Shown: positions 1-9,221 of the stretch, piece by piece
How positions within the stretch are numbered: the first letter of the stretch is position 1
How the letters are laid out: each line of letters opens with the position of its first letter
NCBI GenBank assembly: GCA_905182985.1
Contig: CAJJDN010000248.1
Span: 35,023 to 45,792, forward strand
DNA: 10,770 nucleotides
Source of the DNA: Paramecium sonneborni
Taxonomy: Eukaryota > Ciliophora > Oligohymenophorea > Peniculida > Parameciidae
Direction: 5' to 3'
Notes under the pieces: generated by a model
Databases searched by the model: none
Seen by the model: only the letters and a program-made list of their open reading frames with translations
What the model was told of the DNA's origin: nothing
Position numbers and translations under genes: made by a program

Positions 1-863
1 TGTTATGATTGGTATTGTTATCATTAATATTGTAGTCTTGGAATAATAAATTAAAAAATTATGACCTGTCTAGATTGTTTATTAAATCCTAAAGGATGGT
101 ATAAAGATCCTACTTGTAAAGATAATTTATACACAAATCAAAATGGAAGTACTTCCTAAAAAAATAGCAATATATGGAATTATTATCATATTTTTAATGG
201 AATAAATATTGAATTATGTGTAGAATGTGGATAATCTAATTTAATAGATATAAATACTATCAATTAAGATAATAATTATAAATTACAATAATTTAAATAA
301 TTTTGTTTTAGTAAAGAACCTTCTAGTTAATGTTATATATGTACATTACCCAATTGCAAGATTTGTGGAGTTTCAATAAAAGGAGAAGTATGTCTAGTTT
401 GTGATCATATTAGTAAACTCGTAAATGGAGAATATATTGTAATATTTTATTTTTGTTTCATACAAAAGTTTATTTTGGAATTATAGAAGAAAATAATTGT
501 ATATCACCTTATTTTATTACTTCAAGTCAAGAATGCGAGCTTTGTTCTATAAATAATTGTTTGAATTGTTTTGAATATCCTGAACACTTAACAAAAAGTA
601 CACTCTATTAGGATTTCTAGAAATTTACTGAATAAAAAAATCTAAAAATAGGATGCGCATTATGTGAGGAGGGATATGTTTTTGATTTTCAATAAGGAAT
701 ATGTTTAAAACAGATTCCTAAAATTGAAACGTGCTTAAGAAGTTATGTTAATTTGTAAGGTATAGAAATATGTACATTATCTAATAAATAAGATTTTTCA
801 ATTGCAAAAGAAATAATAAATTGTGAAAAATTAATTTCTAATTGTCTTTAATGTTTCCTTACA

Positions 864-891
864 GTATGATTCAAATCAAAAATGTGAATAG
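864..891 (+). other. Possible mini-intron (28 bases) in the giant pseudogene
   Basis: The segment begins GTATG and ends ATAG. Its removal joins frame 3 (ending CLQCFLT) to frame 1 (WLPQCTANV) exactly, and also removes the TGA at 867. Length and borders fit Paramecium introns. Against this, the segment read in frame 1 gives DSNQKCEQ, which looks like ordinary coding sequence of this protein and would continue straight into WLPQC. A one-base loss near 864 is therefore an equally good explanation. Confidence 0.35.
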
Positions 892-1019
892 TGGTTACCA
901 CAATGCACAGCAAATGTTTAAGTCTTAGCAAATTATAAAATATTGTTTGGATGGTAGATAAAAAATATGATTGTAATTCATTACTTTAAGATTAATGTTA
1001 CACTACTATTTAAGGATCA

Positions 1020-4000
1020 AATTGTAAATGGAATGTTTCCATTATGATTTGCGAAAATCAAAATTGTACAGATGCAGATCCTAATTTATATCAGACTAAT
1101 TAAGAATGCAAATTATTTAAAGTTTTTTCAGGTTCCTGTATAATGGGATCTACTGGAATTGGATGTTAATTATGACCAATTAATTGTAATTTGATAAAAA
1201 ATTAATAATAGTGTTAATTAAATTTAGAAAATGGAACTCAATGTTTTTGGATTGGAAGTTATTGTAAAACCTTAGAATATTCAGATGCTTCTATAAATTA
1301 TTATAGAGATAATATTTAATGTAATAAATGGTTATAGCATTGTATTTATAATTCAGTACTTGGAGGATATATGGATCGACCTAATCCACTTGTTTGCACA
1401 TCTTCTCCAAATAATAGTATGTACAATGTACAATAATCATGAAAAATGTTTCGCTTGGAATCCTTATTGCACTGTGGTTTCTTCTATTTAAGCTGAAGGA
1501 TGTGAATTAAAGAAAACAAACTGTAATGAATATATTAAAAAAAGAAATTATCAAACAAATTTGAGTGGTTAATATTGTTATTGGGATGATTTTGAAGGAA
1601 AATATAAAAATGAAGATAACGATAAATAAAAGAGTCTTAGGAAATTTATCTCATTAAGATTGTGAAGATTTTCTACCTAAATGTACAATAAATAACATTT
1701 CTAGAAATTGTGAATATCTTCAAAATTATTGTTCCAAGTATTCATATGAATAGCATTGTGTAATCGCTAACGAATAATAACCTTGTAAATGGGACAATTA
1801 CAATTAGAAATGTTTAGACGTAGAATGCATAGATAATTCCACTGCGTAGACTGAAAGTGAATGTTTAAATTTTAGGAGATTTTTCTAGTGTCAACTAAAG
1901 ATTAATTCAAATGGATCTTATGGACCTAGTTGTGATAAGAGACCCTCAAGTTTTACTTTAATTACAAATTCTACAATTTGTAACTTAACTTTAACCACAT
2001 ACAATGAAAGATGCTATTATTTTAATTCTTTATGTTAGACTTATACTAATATTTATGAAATCAGTATACTACCTTATAACTGTTTATCTATCACAAATAG
2101 TAAAAGTGATGCATTTTGTTAATTATTCAATAGCCTCTGCATGCTATAATCAAGTGGGTTAGGATGCTATTTTATTAATAGTTGTTCAGACTTATCAGAG
2201 AGAACTTGAAATAATGCTGTTATATAATATAATTTAAAGTGTAACTATTATATTTCGTGTAGAAGGGACTTATATTGCTCTGATAAATATTACTCTTCAC
2301 TCATTTGTGATGGCAAAAAGACTCAATTAGGATAATTATATAGTTTTAATTATTCCAATTATACATGCATTGAAAAAATATTATAAAATGTATTAACCTT
2401 TTCTTCGACATCTAATAATATCAAGAAAGAAACAATGTCAGAATTATTCATCGACGTATAAATATGATACAACTTTAATGAAATGTGTATAAATTGCATC
2501 CTGCAGTCAATAATATGCTGAAAAATAAATCTGTAACTTATCAGTTGCTAAATCTGATGTAAATTAATTCTATAAATGTGGATTTAATTCTCAGACCTAT
2601 ATACATGTACATCAACTGTTACAGCTAAAATTTGTTATGGCTGGCATTATAATTGTGGTGTAAAACTTTCACAAATTATGTAAATTGCCAAGTTAACACA
2701 ACTGCTATTTCAAATTACGATTGCTTATTAATAAACGCTTAATCCTGCAGATTAAATTATACTAAAGGGCAAGGATGCTCTTTTAGAAATTGTTCAGACA
2801 TTAAAGAATCAACAATCTGTATATTTAATTACTTGAGAATTTAATTATAATTCTACTAGCCTGATAGATGGAGTAAATTGTTAATGGAGTTCTTACTTTA
2901 ATTATTGTTTCTCAAAAAATTTTTCAGATTATACAAACTAATCTGAGTGTGAAAATGATTATGGTTATTATTATGTATCCACGAGATGACACAGGTTTAT
3001 TAGAGAATCAATGTATTGTTTTTAATTAAAAATGCTTTTGGGATGGCACTCAAGGTTAAACTGTTAGCGATTGTAGTGGATATCTCTCAGATTTTTTGTG
3101 TTTAAATACAAATAATACAAATGGAATACCTTGTTTTTGGGATGTTGTAAATACTAAATGTATAGAAAAAACCTATGAGAATAAGCCAACAAGCTCATCA
3201 TCACAATTAGATTATGATAACTAGCTTAAATTTGCTAATTCGACATTTAACAATAATTCATGTGTTGAAGATTGTACTTAGGCTGTAATTACAAATATTA
3301 CTCATGAATAATTTGAAAAATACTATTTAAATAAAAGTTGCACACTCAAAGTGGATATAATATAATTTAATGTGTGGATCTTCCACATTCATGTTCTTTT
3401 ACGAAAAAATCTTAATTTTATCAAGAGATATGGAAAATTATGCTACTTTTAAGCTTCATCAAATTAGTGTGTTGATTTAAAATGTATTAATATATACAAC
3501 TCATAATTAATGCAATTAAAAATTAAAGACTTGGACAATAAATACAACATTAAATGGTTGCTAATTGTTAGATAATTGTAATAATTATTTAAATAAAGCA
3601 TAATGCTAAATTGATTTGAATTTTGCGGAATGTGAATGGATGATAAATTAAAATAAATGTACTATCAAGGAATGCTCAACAGCAAAATTAGATGAATATT
3701 CAGCAATATAGTTTATAAATGTATTTTGGTGATTAGTGCACAGTAAATCTATAATAATATTGATGTGAGATTGGTTAATCATTGTGCAAGATGTACTCAT
3801 ATAATCAATGTATAAGTAATGGATAAAAGAATTTAAATGGATAATCTTGTTTTTGGGATAATGATAAAAATACTTGTTTAGAAAAGATATGCTAAAATGG
3901 TCCCTCGATGGCAAAATCTCATTCAGATTGTTTTGGGTTCCTCTCAACATGTTAAAAAGGTGGTTGTCACATTAAGAATTGTTTTGATTATAATTATGCT

Positions 4001-4350
4001 ATAGATTCAGCATGTGCATCAATATTTAAAGCTAAAAGATGTGTAACTAATGCTTATCAATGTGTTTTAAGATAAGGTTGTGAAGATGTTAATATGATAG
4101 ATAGTTGTACATTTGATAAAAATTTAAATCCTTGTGTTTTGGTAAATGATAAATGTTTCACAAAAACCTGCTAGACTGCATTAAATTCACTCATTAAATA
4201 TAAAGAATGAGTTAATGACTTACCACATTGTACAGTGAAATAGGAAGGAGGATGTACTAATAAGAAATCATGTTAAGATTACTTATTTAAAGAGGCTTGT
4301 AATACAAATGATTAAAATGAAGAATGTATATGGGATGATTATCTAAATAG
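1020..4350 (+). repeat. Array of C-x-W cysteine modules within the giant pseudogene
   Basis: The motif Cys-x-Trp, usually followed by Asp or Asn and another Cys 5-10 residues later, recurs with its first Cys codon near 1023 (CKWN), 1242 (CFWIGSYC), 1576 (CYWDD), 1784 (CKWDNYNQKC), 2877 (CQW), 3033 (CFWDG), 3132 (CFWDVVNTKC), 3631 (CEWMINQNKC), 3848 (CFWDNDKNTC) and 4325 (CIWDDYLNRC). Most are followed by a second Cys pair of the type CxxxxC and a D-C-x-x-[FY]-L segment (DCEDFL, DCSGYLSDFLC, DCFGFLSTC). This periodic layout resembles the repeats of Paramecium surface antigens. The Cys and Trp codons have survived much better than the reading frame, which shows that the protein was once under selection. 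Confidence 0.72.
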
Positions 4351-4410
4351 ATGTTTTTATATTGCATGTCTTGATTAATGTGGTAATGTTATTGTTACTT
4401 CAACAAATGA

Positions 4411-4830
4411 ATAATGTGACGATGGTAATTATTTACCTTATGATGGTTGTTACAAATGTTAGGTTTAATCTCAATTAGGATGTAATAATTGTAATGGTCG
4501 ATCTTGTTTAGAATGTGAAAAGACAGGATGGATTTAGTAAATGGTGTATGCTATTCAACTTGTGGTGATGGTCATAGAGTAGGAATAGAATAATGTGATG
4601 ACAGAAATACTAAAGAATATAATGGGTGTTATCAATGTTCATAAACAGTGTGTCGATTGCTATTAAGGATAATGCATTTAATTTAAAAAAGGATATTTAG
4701 AAAAGGAATCTTAATTTCTTTATATATGATGGATATCTTATTAAACCAGAAGAATAGTGTGATGATGGTAATCTTACCAACAATGATGGATGCAATAGTA
4801 ATTATACTAATGAATAAAACTGAAAATGCT
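4411..4830 (+). repeat. Three CDDGN-type cysteine repeats in the pseudogene
   Basis: Three copies of the pattern E-Q-C-D-D-x-N ... D/N-G-C begin with the key Cys at 4415 (EQCDDGNYLPYDGCYKC), 4594 (EQCDDRNTKEYNGCYQC) and 4758 (EQCDDGNLTNNDGC), spaced 179 and 164 bases apart. They lie in frames 2, 1 and 3, so each gap contains frame damage. This is the DUF4215 / Myxococcus cysteine-rich repeat signature, common in ciliate surface proteins. In the third copy the position before the closing K-C-C is TGA (4821), where the repeat normally has Trp before Cys, consistent with a TGG to TGA nonsense change. The second copy has CDDR instead of CDDG. Confidence 0.75.
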
Positions 4831-5310
4831 GTGAAGAAAATAATAATCTTAATACTTGCATTTATATGATTCCACCTCATATTATACTTACTAAATAAAC
4901 AAAACTAACACTGCCATTCAAGATTTCAAATTATCTTTCTCTGAACCAGTTCGTTTAAATATTAAGGGTGTCACAGATGAATAATTTTAATAAATGATTC
5001 TCATTTCTATTCTAAATACCAAAGATTCTAATTATGATATTGAAATCAAATCTATAGTTCCAATATCTACAGAATTACTTGATTGCATATAAAATTTTAC
5101 TCAATTTCAAAACTTTTGTCTCTAATCCTGTTTTAAAAGTAGGAATTAAGAGCAACCATATTGTAAATCTATAAAATAACCCCTTAAATTCCAATGAAGC
5201 TAATTTAGAGTTAAAATCTCCAAATTAATTCTCTGATAATCAATAATTGCGGCTGCTCAGAGCATTGTTACAGCATATTTCTGTATATTTACTTTTAGAA
5301 GCCATTTGAA

Positions 5311-5508
5311 AACAATTACGAAAATATCAAAATATTTTATACAGAAATACTGATTGTGCTTAATACTATAATTTTTTCTGTATATGAAATTATCAAATCA
5401 TATCCAAACAAAGACATTGCATTAAATATAGGATGGATCAATGTAGTTTGTTTTGGCTTGATTCTAGTTCTAAACTTATTAATTGACATCTACCAATAAC
5501 TATAAAAA
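5311..5508 (+). other. C-terminal membrane segments of the giant pseudogene
   Basis: Frame 1 encodes two hydrophobic helices: IFYTEILIVLNTIIFSVYEI (near 5329-5388), and after a short loop (KSYPNKDIALNIGWIN) a second one, VVCFGLILVLNLLIDIYQQ. A basic segment (LQKYLKCAIAKF, GSKKK) follows, suggesting a cytoplasmic tail. This fits anchoring of the cysteine-rich ectodomain in the plasma membrane. The frame is intact here for over 300 bases. Confidence 0.65.
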
Positions 5509-5920
5509 TATTTGAAGTGTGCGATTGCAAAATTTTAAAGTTTGTTTGGTTCAAAAAAGAAACTGGAGAATTTCACAATTTTTTTTATGAGAATAATCAA
5601 AGCTTTGTAATTAATTAGTATAATATATAGATAATCCCTTAATCAGTAAAGATGCAATGATAAGTAAATAAGGGATAAAATAAGAATGAGATCAATTTCT
5701 GTTTTTCCAAACTTAATAATCATATGAATAAAATGCTTAAGAATGTTGTAATTATATGGAGAATATTTCTTTTTTAGGAGAAACAGATTATTTTAAAATG
5801 AAATATTTCTTAATTTGTATCTAAATTAAATAATCATTATATATAATTTATAAGTAAATATAATTGGATTTAATTCTAGTTTATATAATCTCTTTGTTAT
5901 TCAATTTCTTATCTGAGTGA

Positions 5921-6045
5921 GTGGATAAGTTATATTAATTGTTGAAAAATGAAAAGACTTGTAATATAATAAATTATTTATCCTAAATATCTTAATATTT
6001 GATATTAACTATCTACTATATAAATTAAAAATACATTCATTTGAA
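5921..6045. other. Short convergent intergenic gap
   Basis: About 125 bases of A+T-rich sequence lie between the probable 3' end of the plus-strand cysteine-rich pseudogene and the stop of the minus-strand TPR pseudogene. Tail-to-tail spacing this tight is normal for Paramecium macronuclear chromosomes. I see no repeat or RNA gene in it. Confidence 0.5.
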
Positions 6046-6089
6046 TCATTAACAAATATTTGTAACAGCCTCCTAACTATAAGTGTAAG

Positions 6090-6112
6090 CTATCCCAATC
6101 ACATTTACTTAC
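6090..6112 (-). other. Mini-intron 3 of the TPR relic (23 bases)
   Basis: On the minus strand it begins GTAAGTAAATG and ends GGGATAG. It contains an in-frame TGA that splicing removes. Removal gives MRQTYTYSQEAVTNICQ ending at TGA 6048-6046. At 23 bases it is at the short end of the Paramecium range. Confidence 0.65.
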
Positions 6113-6160
6113 TTTATCTCATAATTTATTGTTGCAAGTTGATCATTATATACCTTAGGT

Positions 6161-6186
6161 CTACATGTTGAAATTAGAGATTTTAC
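6161..6186 (-). other. Mini-intron 2 of the TPR relic (26 bases)
   Basis: On the minus strand it begins GTAAAATC and ends CATGTAG. Removal joins ATA GAT G to AC CTA AGG, giving SSKIDDLRYIMIN. Unspliced, the frame would run into TGA within about 20 codons. The length is not a multiple of three, so splicing is needed to keep the frame. Confidence 0.68.
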
Positions 6187-6734
6187 CATCTATTTTAGAA
6201 CTCAAATAGTTTTAACTTTCTAGAGTTGTGATATTTTCATATCATCTGCTGTTTACACATTCATTGTTATATTTTACCTTATAAACTTAAGAAATTAAAA
6301 TCCTCTTTGATCAGTTATTATTTATTTATATTTTCTTCATAATAAAAAGTAGGTAATCCAAATTAATATAATAGACACCCTAAACAATAACAATCAATTA
6401 ATTATGACCAGTTGTTTAAATAATTTCAGGTGCCATATCTTTATGTGAACCTAATGTAATTGCTATTTGGTAAAGATAATGCCAACCTTAATTTCCATAA
6501 AAGGTGGTTGAGGAAGAAAGTTTTTTATGCAAATCATCCTGAAAATATTTTAAAGTATCTTCATATTTTTACTTTTTAAATAATGAATCATTTTAGTAAA
6601 TTTAGAATAACCAGACACCTATAAATTGAATACATATTTGATTACAACTTTAAAAAGCACAGGATAATTTGATATGCTCTGTTCAAACGTTCCAATTGCT
6701 TCTTGAGAATGATTTAGATTGAGTAGAGAAATCC

Positions 6735-6760
6735 CTAAAAATTAATTAATTAAGATTTAC
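6735..6760 (-). other. Mini-intron 1 of the TPR relic (26 bases)
   Basis: On the minus strand it begins GTAAATC and ends TTTTTAG. Splicing joins CTA AAA G to GG ATT TCT and gives LKGISLLNLN, completing a TPR helix A across the junction. Length and borders are typical of Paramecium introns. It is nearly all A+T, unlike the exons on either side. Confidence 0.75.
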
Positions 6761-6849
6761 CTTTTAGATAATAAAGTAAATAATTTAATGAATCTTTAAT
6801 AATAGCCTTTTAGAAACAATTTAGAGCTTTTAAATAGCTTTTTCAATGA

Positions 6850-6899
6850 ATAAAATGATATTTAAAATAGATAAAAATGATATAAAATGATATTTAAAA
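6850..6899. repeat. Two copies of an 18-base A+T-rich sequence
   Basis: ataaaatgatatttaaaa occurs at 6850-6867 and again at 6882-6899, an offset of 32 bases. It sits directly upstream of the surviving TPR coding sequence. Such simple sequence may be replication slippage. Confidence 0.6.
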
Positions 6900-7033
6900 A
6901 AATTATTAATATTCATAGTTTTCAATATAAAAATTCAAAAATCTATACACAATCCAAACTTTTTAACAATAAATTTTTTGAAATTAGTAATATTTTATAA
7001 TTTTTAGTAATTTTATTTGACTTTTCTAAAAAT

Positions 7034-7190
7034 ATTGCTCCAATTCGCATTATTTCCCTTATATTCATAAGAAAATGCTCTAATTCGCATTATTTTCCTT
7101 ATATTCATAATAAAACACTCCAAATCGCATTATTTACCTTCGATTGTTAAGAAAGTTGAATTCGCATTATTTGCCTTCGATCGTTAAATA
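7034..7190. repeat. Four-copy tandem repeat of about 40 bp (minisatellite)
   Basis: Copies lie at 7034-7073, 7074-7113, 7114-7153 and 7154-7190 (the last is about 3 bases shorter). The conserved core is aattcgcattattt followed by one or two variable bases and cctt. Copies 1 and 2 share the tail atattcataa, while copies 3 and 4 share a cgat(t/c)gttaa tail, so the array looks like two pairs. The TCGC core stands out in this A+T-rich setting. No coding potential is evident. Confidence 0.88.
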
Positions 7191-7225
7191 AAAATTACAA
7201 AGCCTGTTCCCAACACCAATATATA

Positions 7226-7285
7226 TATAGGGTTAGGGATATATATAAATTAAGCTATAGGGTTAGGGATATATATAAATTAAGC
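7226..7285. repeat. Perfect 30-bp tandem duplication containing GGGTTAGGG
   Basis: Two identical 30-base units occupy 7226-7255 and 7256-7285. Each holds tatagggttagggata, then an A+T stretch, then ttaagc. The absence of any mismatch, next to the diverged 40-bp array, suggests a recent duplication or ongoing homogenisation. The G-rich core resembles a short telomere-type motif. Confidence 0.9.
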
Positions 7286-7313
7286 CAAACCCAACCCAAA
7301 CCCAAACCCTAAA
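7285..7313 (-). repeat. Interstitial telomere-like tract
   Basis: The plus strand reads ccaaacccaacccaaaccca and continues aaccctaaa. On the minus strand this is a run of GGGTTT units with one GGGTT variant. GGGTTT (mixed with GGGGTT) is the telomeric repeat of Paramecium. The tract is only about 4.5 units and lies inside the window, so it is not a chromosome end as presented. Orientation corresponds to the left end of a chromosome carrying the sequence to its right. Confidence 0.75.
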
Positions 7314-8219
7314 AAGGAATGTTCATATATTTATCAAATATGAATAGTATTATTAAGATATTTAGGTTAAAATGAGTTAAAAGTTATTAGTGATAATCAA
7401 TTCCGCTCCAAGAAGATGATATCTCTAAAGTCAAATGCAATAGGAAGGTTATCTAATTAAAGTTACTAAATTTTCTCATTAAATCTCTTTATATAAACTT
7501 TGGATAAAAAAACAGAGAGAATCATGAAAATGAAGCTTATAAAGTACCACAAGTTATTATCTCTAATCAAAAATTCATAAAAAAAATACCATCTTTTAAA
7601 TTTATTTACTAAATTATTTTTAGAAAGTATCTCTCTAAAGATTATTAAAATACCTTAAATATAATTTATAAAATGATCAATATATATATTGCACAAAAGG
7701 TTAAAAAAATGCAATAGTAAACTGGGTTGTAATATATAGCTGTCACCATAAAATTTAATTGAGGAATATTTAGCTATTCGAGAAAAATAATCAATTTCAT
7801 AAAACATAATGGATTTGCCTTTCATATTAATTATAAATGTAACCAAACAATTAGATAAAATAAACACAATCAGATTCATATTGCTATATGATAGATTTTT
7901 CTTCTTTCTTTATAAGATCTTATTGTTAAAAAGAAGTAAATAAGTTTAGAAAAATGCTACATTTATTCAATATATTATATTTATTTATTATTTCAAAATA
8001 ATCTTGAATTTAATAGTTGAATAATTTGATTGCTGCTTATTATTTTATTTTGTTAACATTCAAAAAAAAGACTAAGAATTAAAACAATATTTAAAAGAGA
8101 AAATTTAGTCTTTATTATTTTGATTATTCAGATTATAAAAAATCATATTGATGAATTTAATTCAATACTTATTAAGGTCAATATATTCATGTTTTTGATT
8201 TTTAGATAGCTTTATCATA

Positions 8220-8790
8220 AAGATTGATTAATATATTGGATGTGGTTATTATTCGTTCAGTCTAAATAATAATGAATTTTAGATTTCATAAAGGAATTTG
8301 TAAAAATATTAATCATTTATAAATTTGATGGAATTCTTAAAAGTTACTCATAATTCATAAATAAACGAGCATTGTTTTGAGGAGATGAAGGAAATTTATC
8401 AAGCATATTGATATTATATTTATATAGAGTTATTTTAAAGTTTTATAAAAATTCAAATAATCCATCGAGACATTAAGAAGGTTAATAAAATAGAGATAAT
8501 TATGCATAACATCAAGTTCAAAAAATAAGACTAAAAAATAAAACTATAACCTATCTTTTTATATATTCTCAAATTTTTATTTGAATATAATAAATGATCT
8601 GATTTTTTACTTTATTCAGAAATTTAAGGATTGAAAAAAAATTACAAAACTAATATTACAAAAGAAAAAATTGTTAAGTTTGTTTTTCACTCATTTATAT
8701 TTCTGAAAGAAAATATTGAATGAATCAATTTTTTTATGAATAAACATTTCATTCAGAATTAAGACTTTTTTTTGGTTTGTAATTAAAGAA
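8220..8790 (+). other. Frame-3 stretch of the right-hand relic kept open except for TGA substitutions
   Basis: One reading frame runs about 190 codons with coding-like sequence on both sides of TGAs at 8409, 8595 and 8721: for example NLMEFLKVTHNSQINEHCFE and EEMKEIYQAY before the first, IFLYILKFLFEYNK before the second, SDFLLYSEIQGLKKNYK after it, and FVFHSFIFLKENIE before the third. Because the frame is unchanged across each TGA, these look like point nonsense changes rather than indels. Confidence 0.5.
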
Positions 8791-9221
8791 GTTGAAATTT
8801 TGAGTGGTTATAACTTTCCTCCTAATATTGAATAGTAATTATCTATCCATTCTCAATTTAAGATAAATACTCAGGCTATGGCTAGTGTAAAATAAAAATG
8901 TCAAAAACATAAATTAATTTGATTTAATAATTATTTAATTATTGATTATTTACAATCAAATGATGTGACATAATTTATCTATTCGACTAAATAATATTTT
9001 TCAGTAATATGAATAAATTAATGTGTGAAAGCCTCTTGATTATATTATTGAGTTGAGCTTTAATATTTATTACTTTGGCCTCCAAAATGAATCATCTTAT
9101 TCAATAACTTTTCTTGTTTCTATATATTAAACTAACATAGCAAGAATGCCAAAGCTACATTATAATTAGTGATGTATAAGTTTTCATATAATAATTTAAT
9201 TTATCATAAATGGATAGATGA

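Larger units (their letters stand above)
1..5920 (+). pseudogene. Giant cysteine-rich surface/membrane protein, degraded, 5' end outside the window
   Basis: Read with TAA/TAG as Gln, nearly every stretch gives cysteine-rich protein, but the frame changes about 23 times (near 440-476, 864, 935, 960, 1436, 1635, 2450, 2595, 2662, 2840, 2985, 3360, 3436, 3505, 3715, 4541, 4648, 4729, 4900, 5090, 5240-5300, 5560, 5635). In-frame TGAs occur at 1173, 2207, 3761, 4208 and 4821. The order is: an N-terminal furin-like Cys section (CLDC, CVECG, CYIC, CKIC, CLVC), about ten C-x-W modules, three CDDGN repeats, an extracellular segment with SFSEPV, then a C-terminal hydrophobic domain. This resembles large Paramecium surface-antigen-like membrane proteins, presumably cell-surface; that family link is from memory of the pattern, not from a search. 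Frame 1 is open from base 1, so the start is missing. The 3' end is uncertain: a plausible TGA lies at 5658, but protein-like sequence (QNAQECCNYMENISFLGE) continues in frame 2 to the TGA at 5918. A decayed gene is likeliest; assembly indels may add to the damage. Confidence 0.82.
6046..6842 (-). pseudogene. TPR-repeat protein relic, 3' portion, with three mini-introns
   Basis: Minus-strand reading with the ciliate code gives KSYLKALNCFQKAIIKD then, across a spliced 26-base intron, YYLKGISLLNLNHSQEAIG and TFEQSISNYP. This matches TPR helix pairs (Ala at position 8 or 20, Pro at the end). A further repeat-like stretch (KKQKYEDTLKYFQDDL) follows, and the end is helical (LESQNYLSSKIDDL, YIMINLQQQIMRQ), stopping at TGA 6048-6046. 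TPR proteins act as protein-binding scaffolds; the partner cannot be told. Damage: frame changes near 6661 (one base lost between CCT and GTG), near 6345 (T run) and near 6280, and TGAs at 6845-6843 and about 6246. The N-terminus is missing: coding character stops near 6842. The introns look intact, so decay is probably recent or partly due to sequence error. Confidence 0.68.
6843..7371. other. Non-coding, repeat-rich interval between divergent pseudogenes
   Basis: No protein-like reading is seen on either strand. In order it holds two copies of an 18-base A+T sequence, about 130 bases of plain A+T-rich DNA, a four-copy 40-bp tandem repeat, a perfect 30-bp duplication, a telomere-like C-rich tract, and about 60 bases leading to the ATG at 7372. 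Over 500 bases without coding is unusual for gene-dense Paramecium macronuclear DNA and suits a subtelomere or germline-limited DNA. Confidence 0.65.

Noticed and set aside
388..413. 26-base GTA...TAG segment as an intron in the cysteine-rich gene
   Set aside because: Removal would match the frame change seen downstream, but the segment encodes CLVC in the expected CxxC pattern after CKICG, so it is almost surely coding.
3648..3950. Minus-strand 100-residue open frame under the standard code
   Set aside because: It is an antisense shadow of the cysteine-rich plus-strand gene, whose C-x-W modules (CEWMINQNKC, CFWDNDKNTC) lie in this interval.
4683..4880. Minus-strand 65-residue hydrophobic open frame
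   Set aside because: It lies opposite the third CDDGN repeat of the plus-strand pseudogene; A+T-rich antisense DNA gives Ile/Phe-rich shadows.
1..5920. Programmed +1 frameshifting (as in Euplotes) as the cause of the frame changes
   Set aside because: There is no shared slippery codon at the change points, shifts go in both directions, and in-frame TGAs are also present.
6619..6645. 27-base GTA...TAG segment on the minus strand as a fourth TPR intron
   Set aside because: Its length is a multiple of three and its removal does not mend the frame change near 6661; the segment reads smoothly into downstream coding sequence in one frame.
7397..7879. Minus-strand ATG frame of 160 codons if TAA/TAG are Gln (hydrophobic, Phe/Ile-rich)
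   Set aside because: With TGA as the only stop in such A+T-rich DNA, frames this long arise by chance. The plus strand reads as more protein-like across the same bases and continues into further plus-strand pieces. It cannot be fully excluded.
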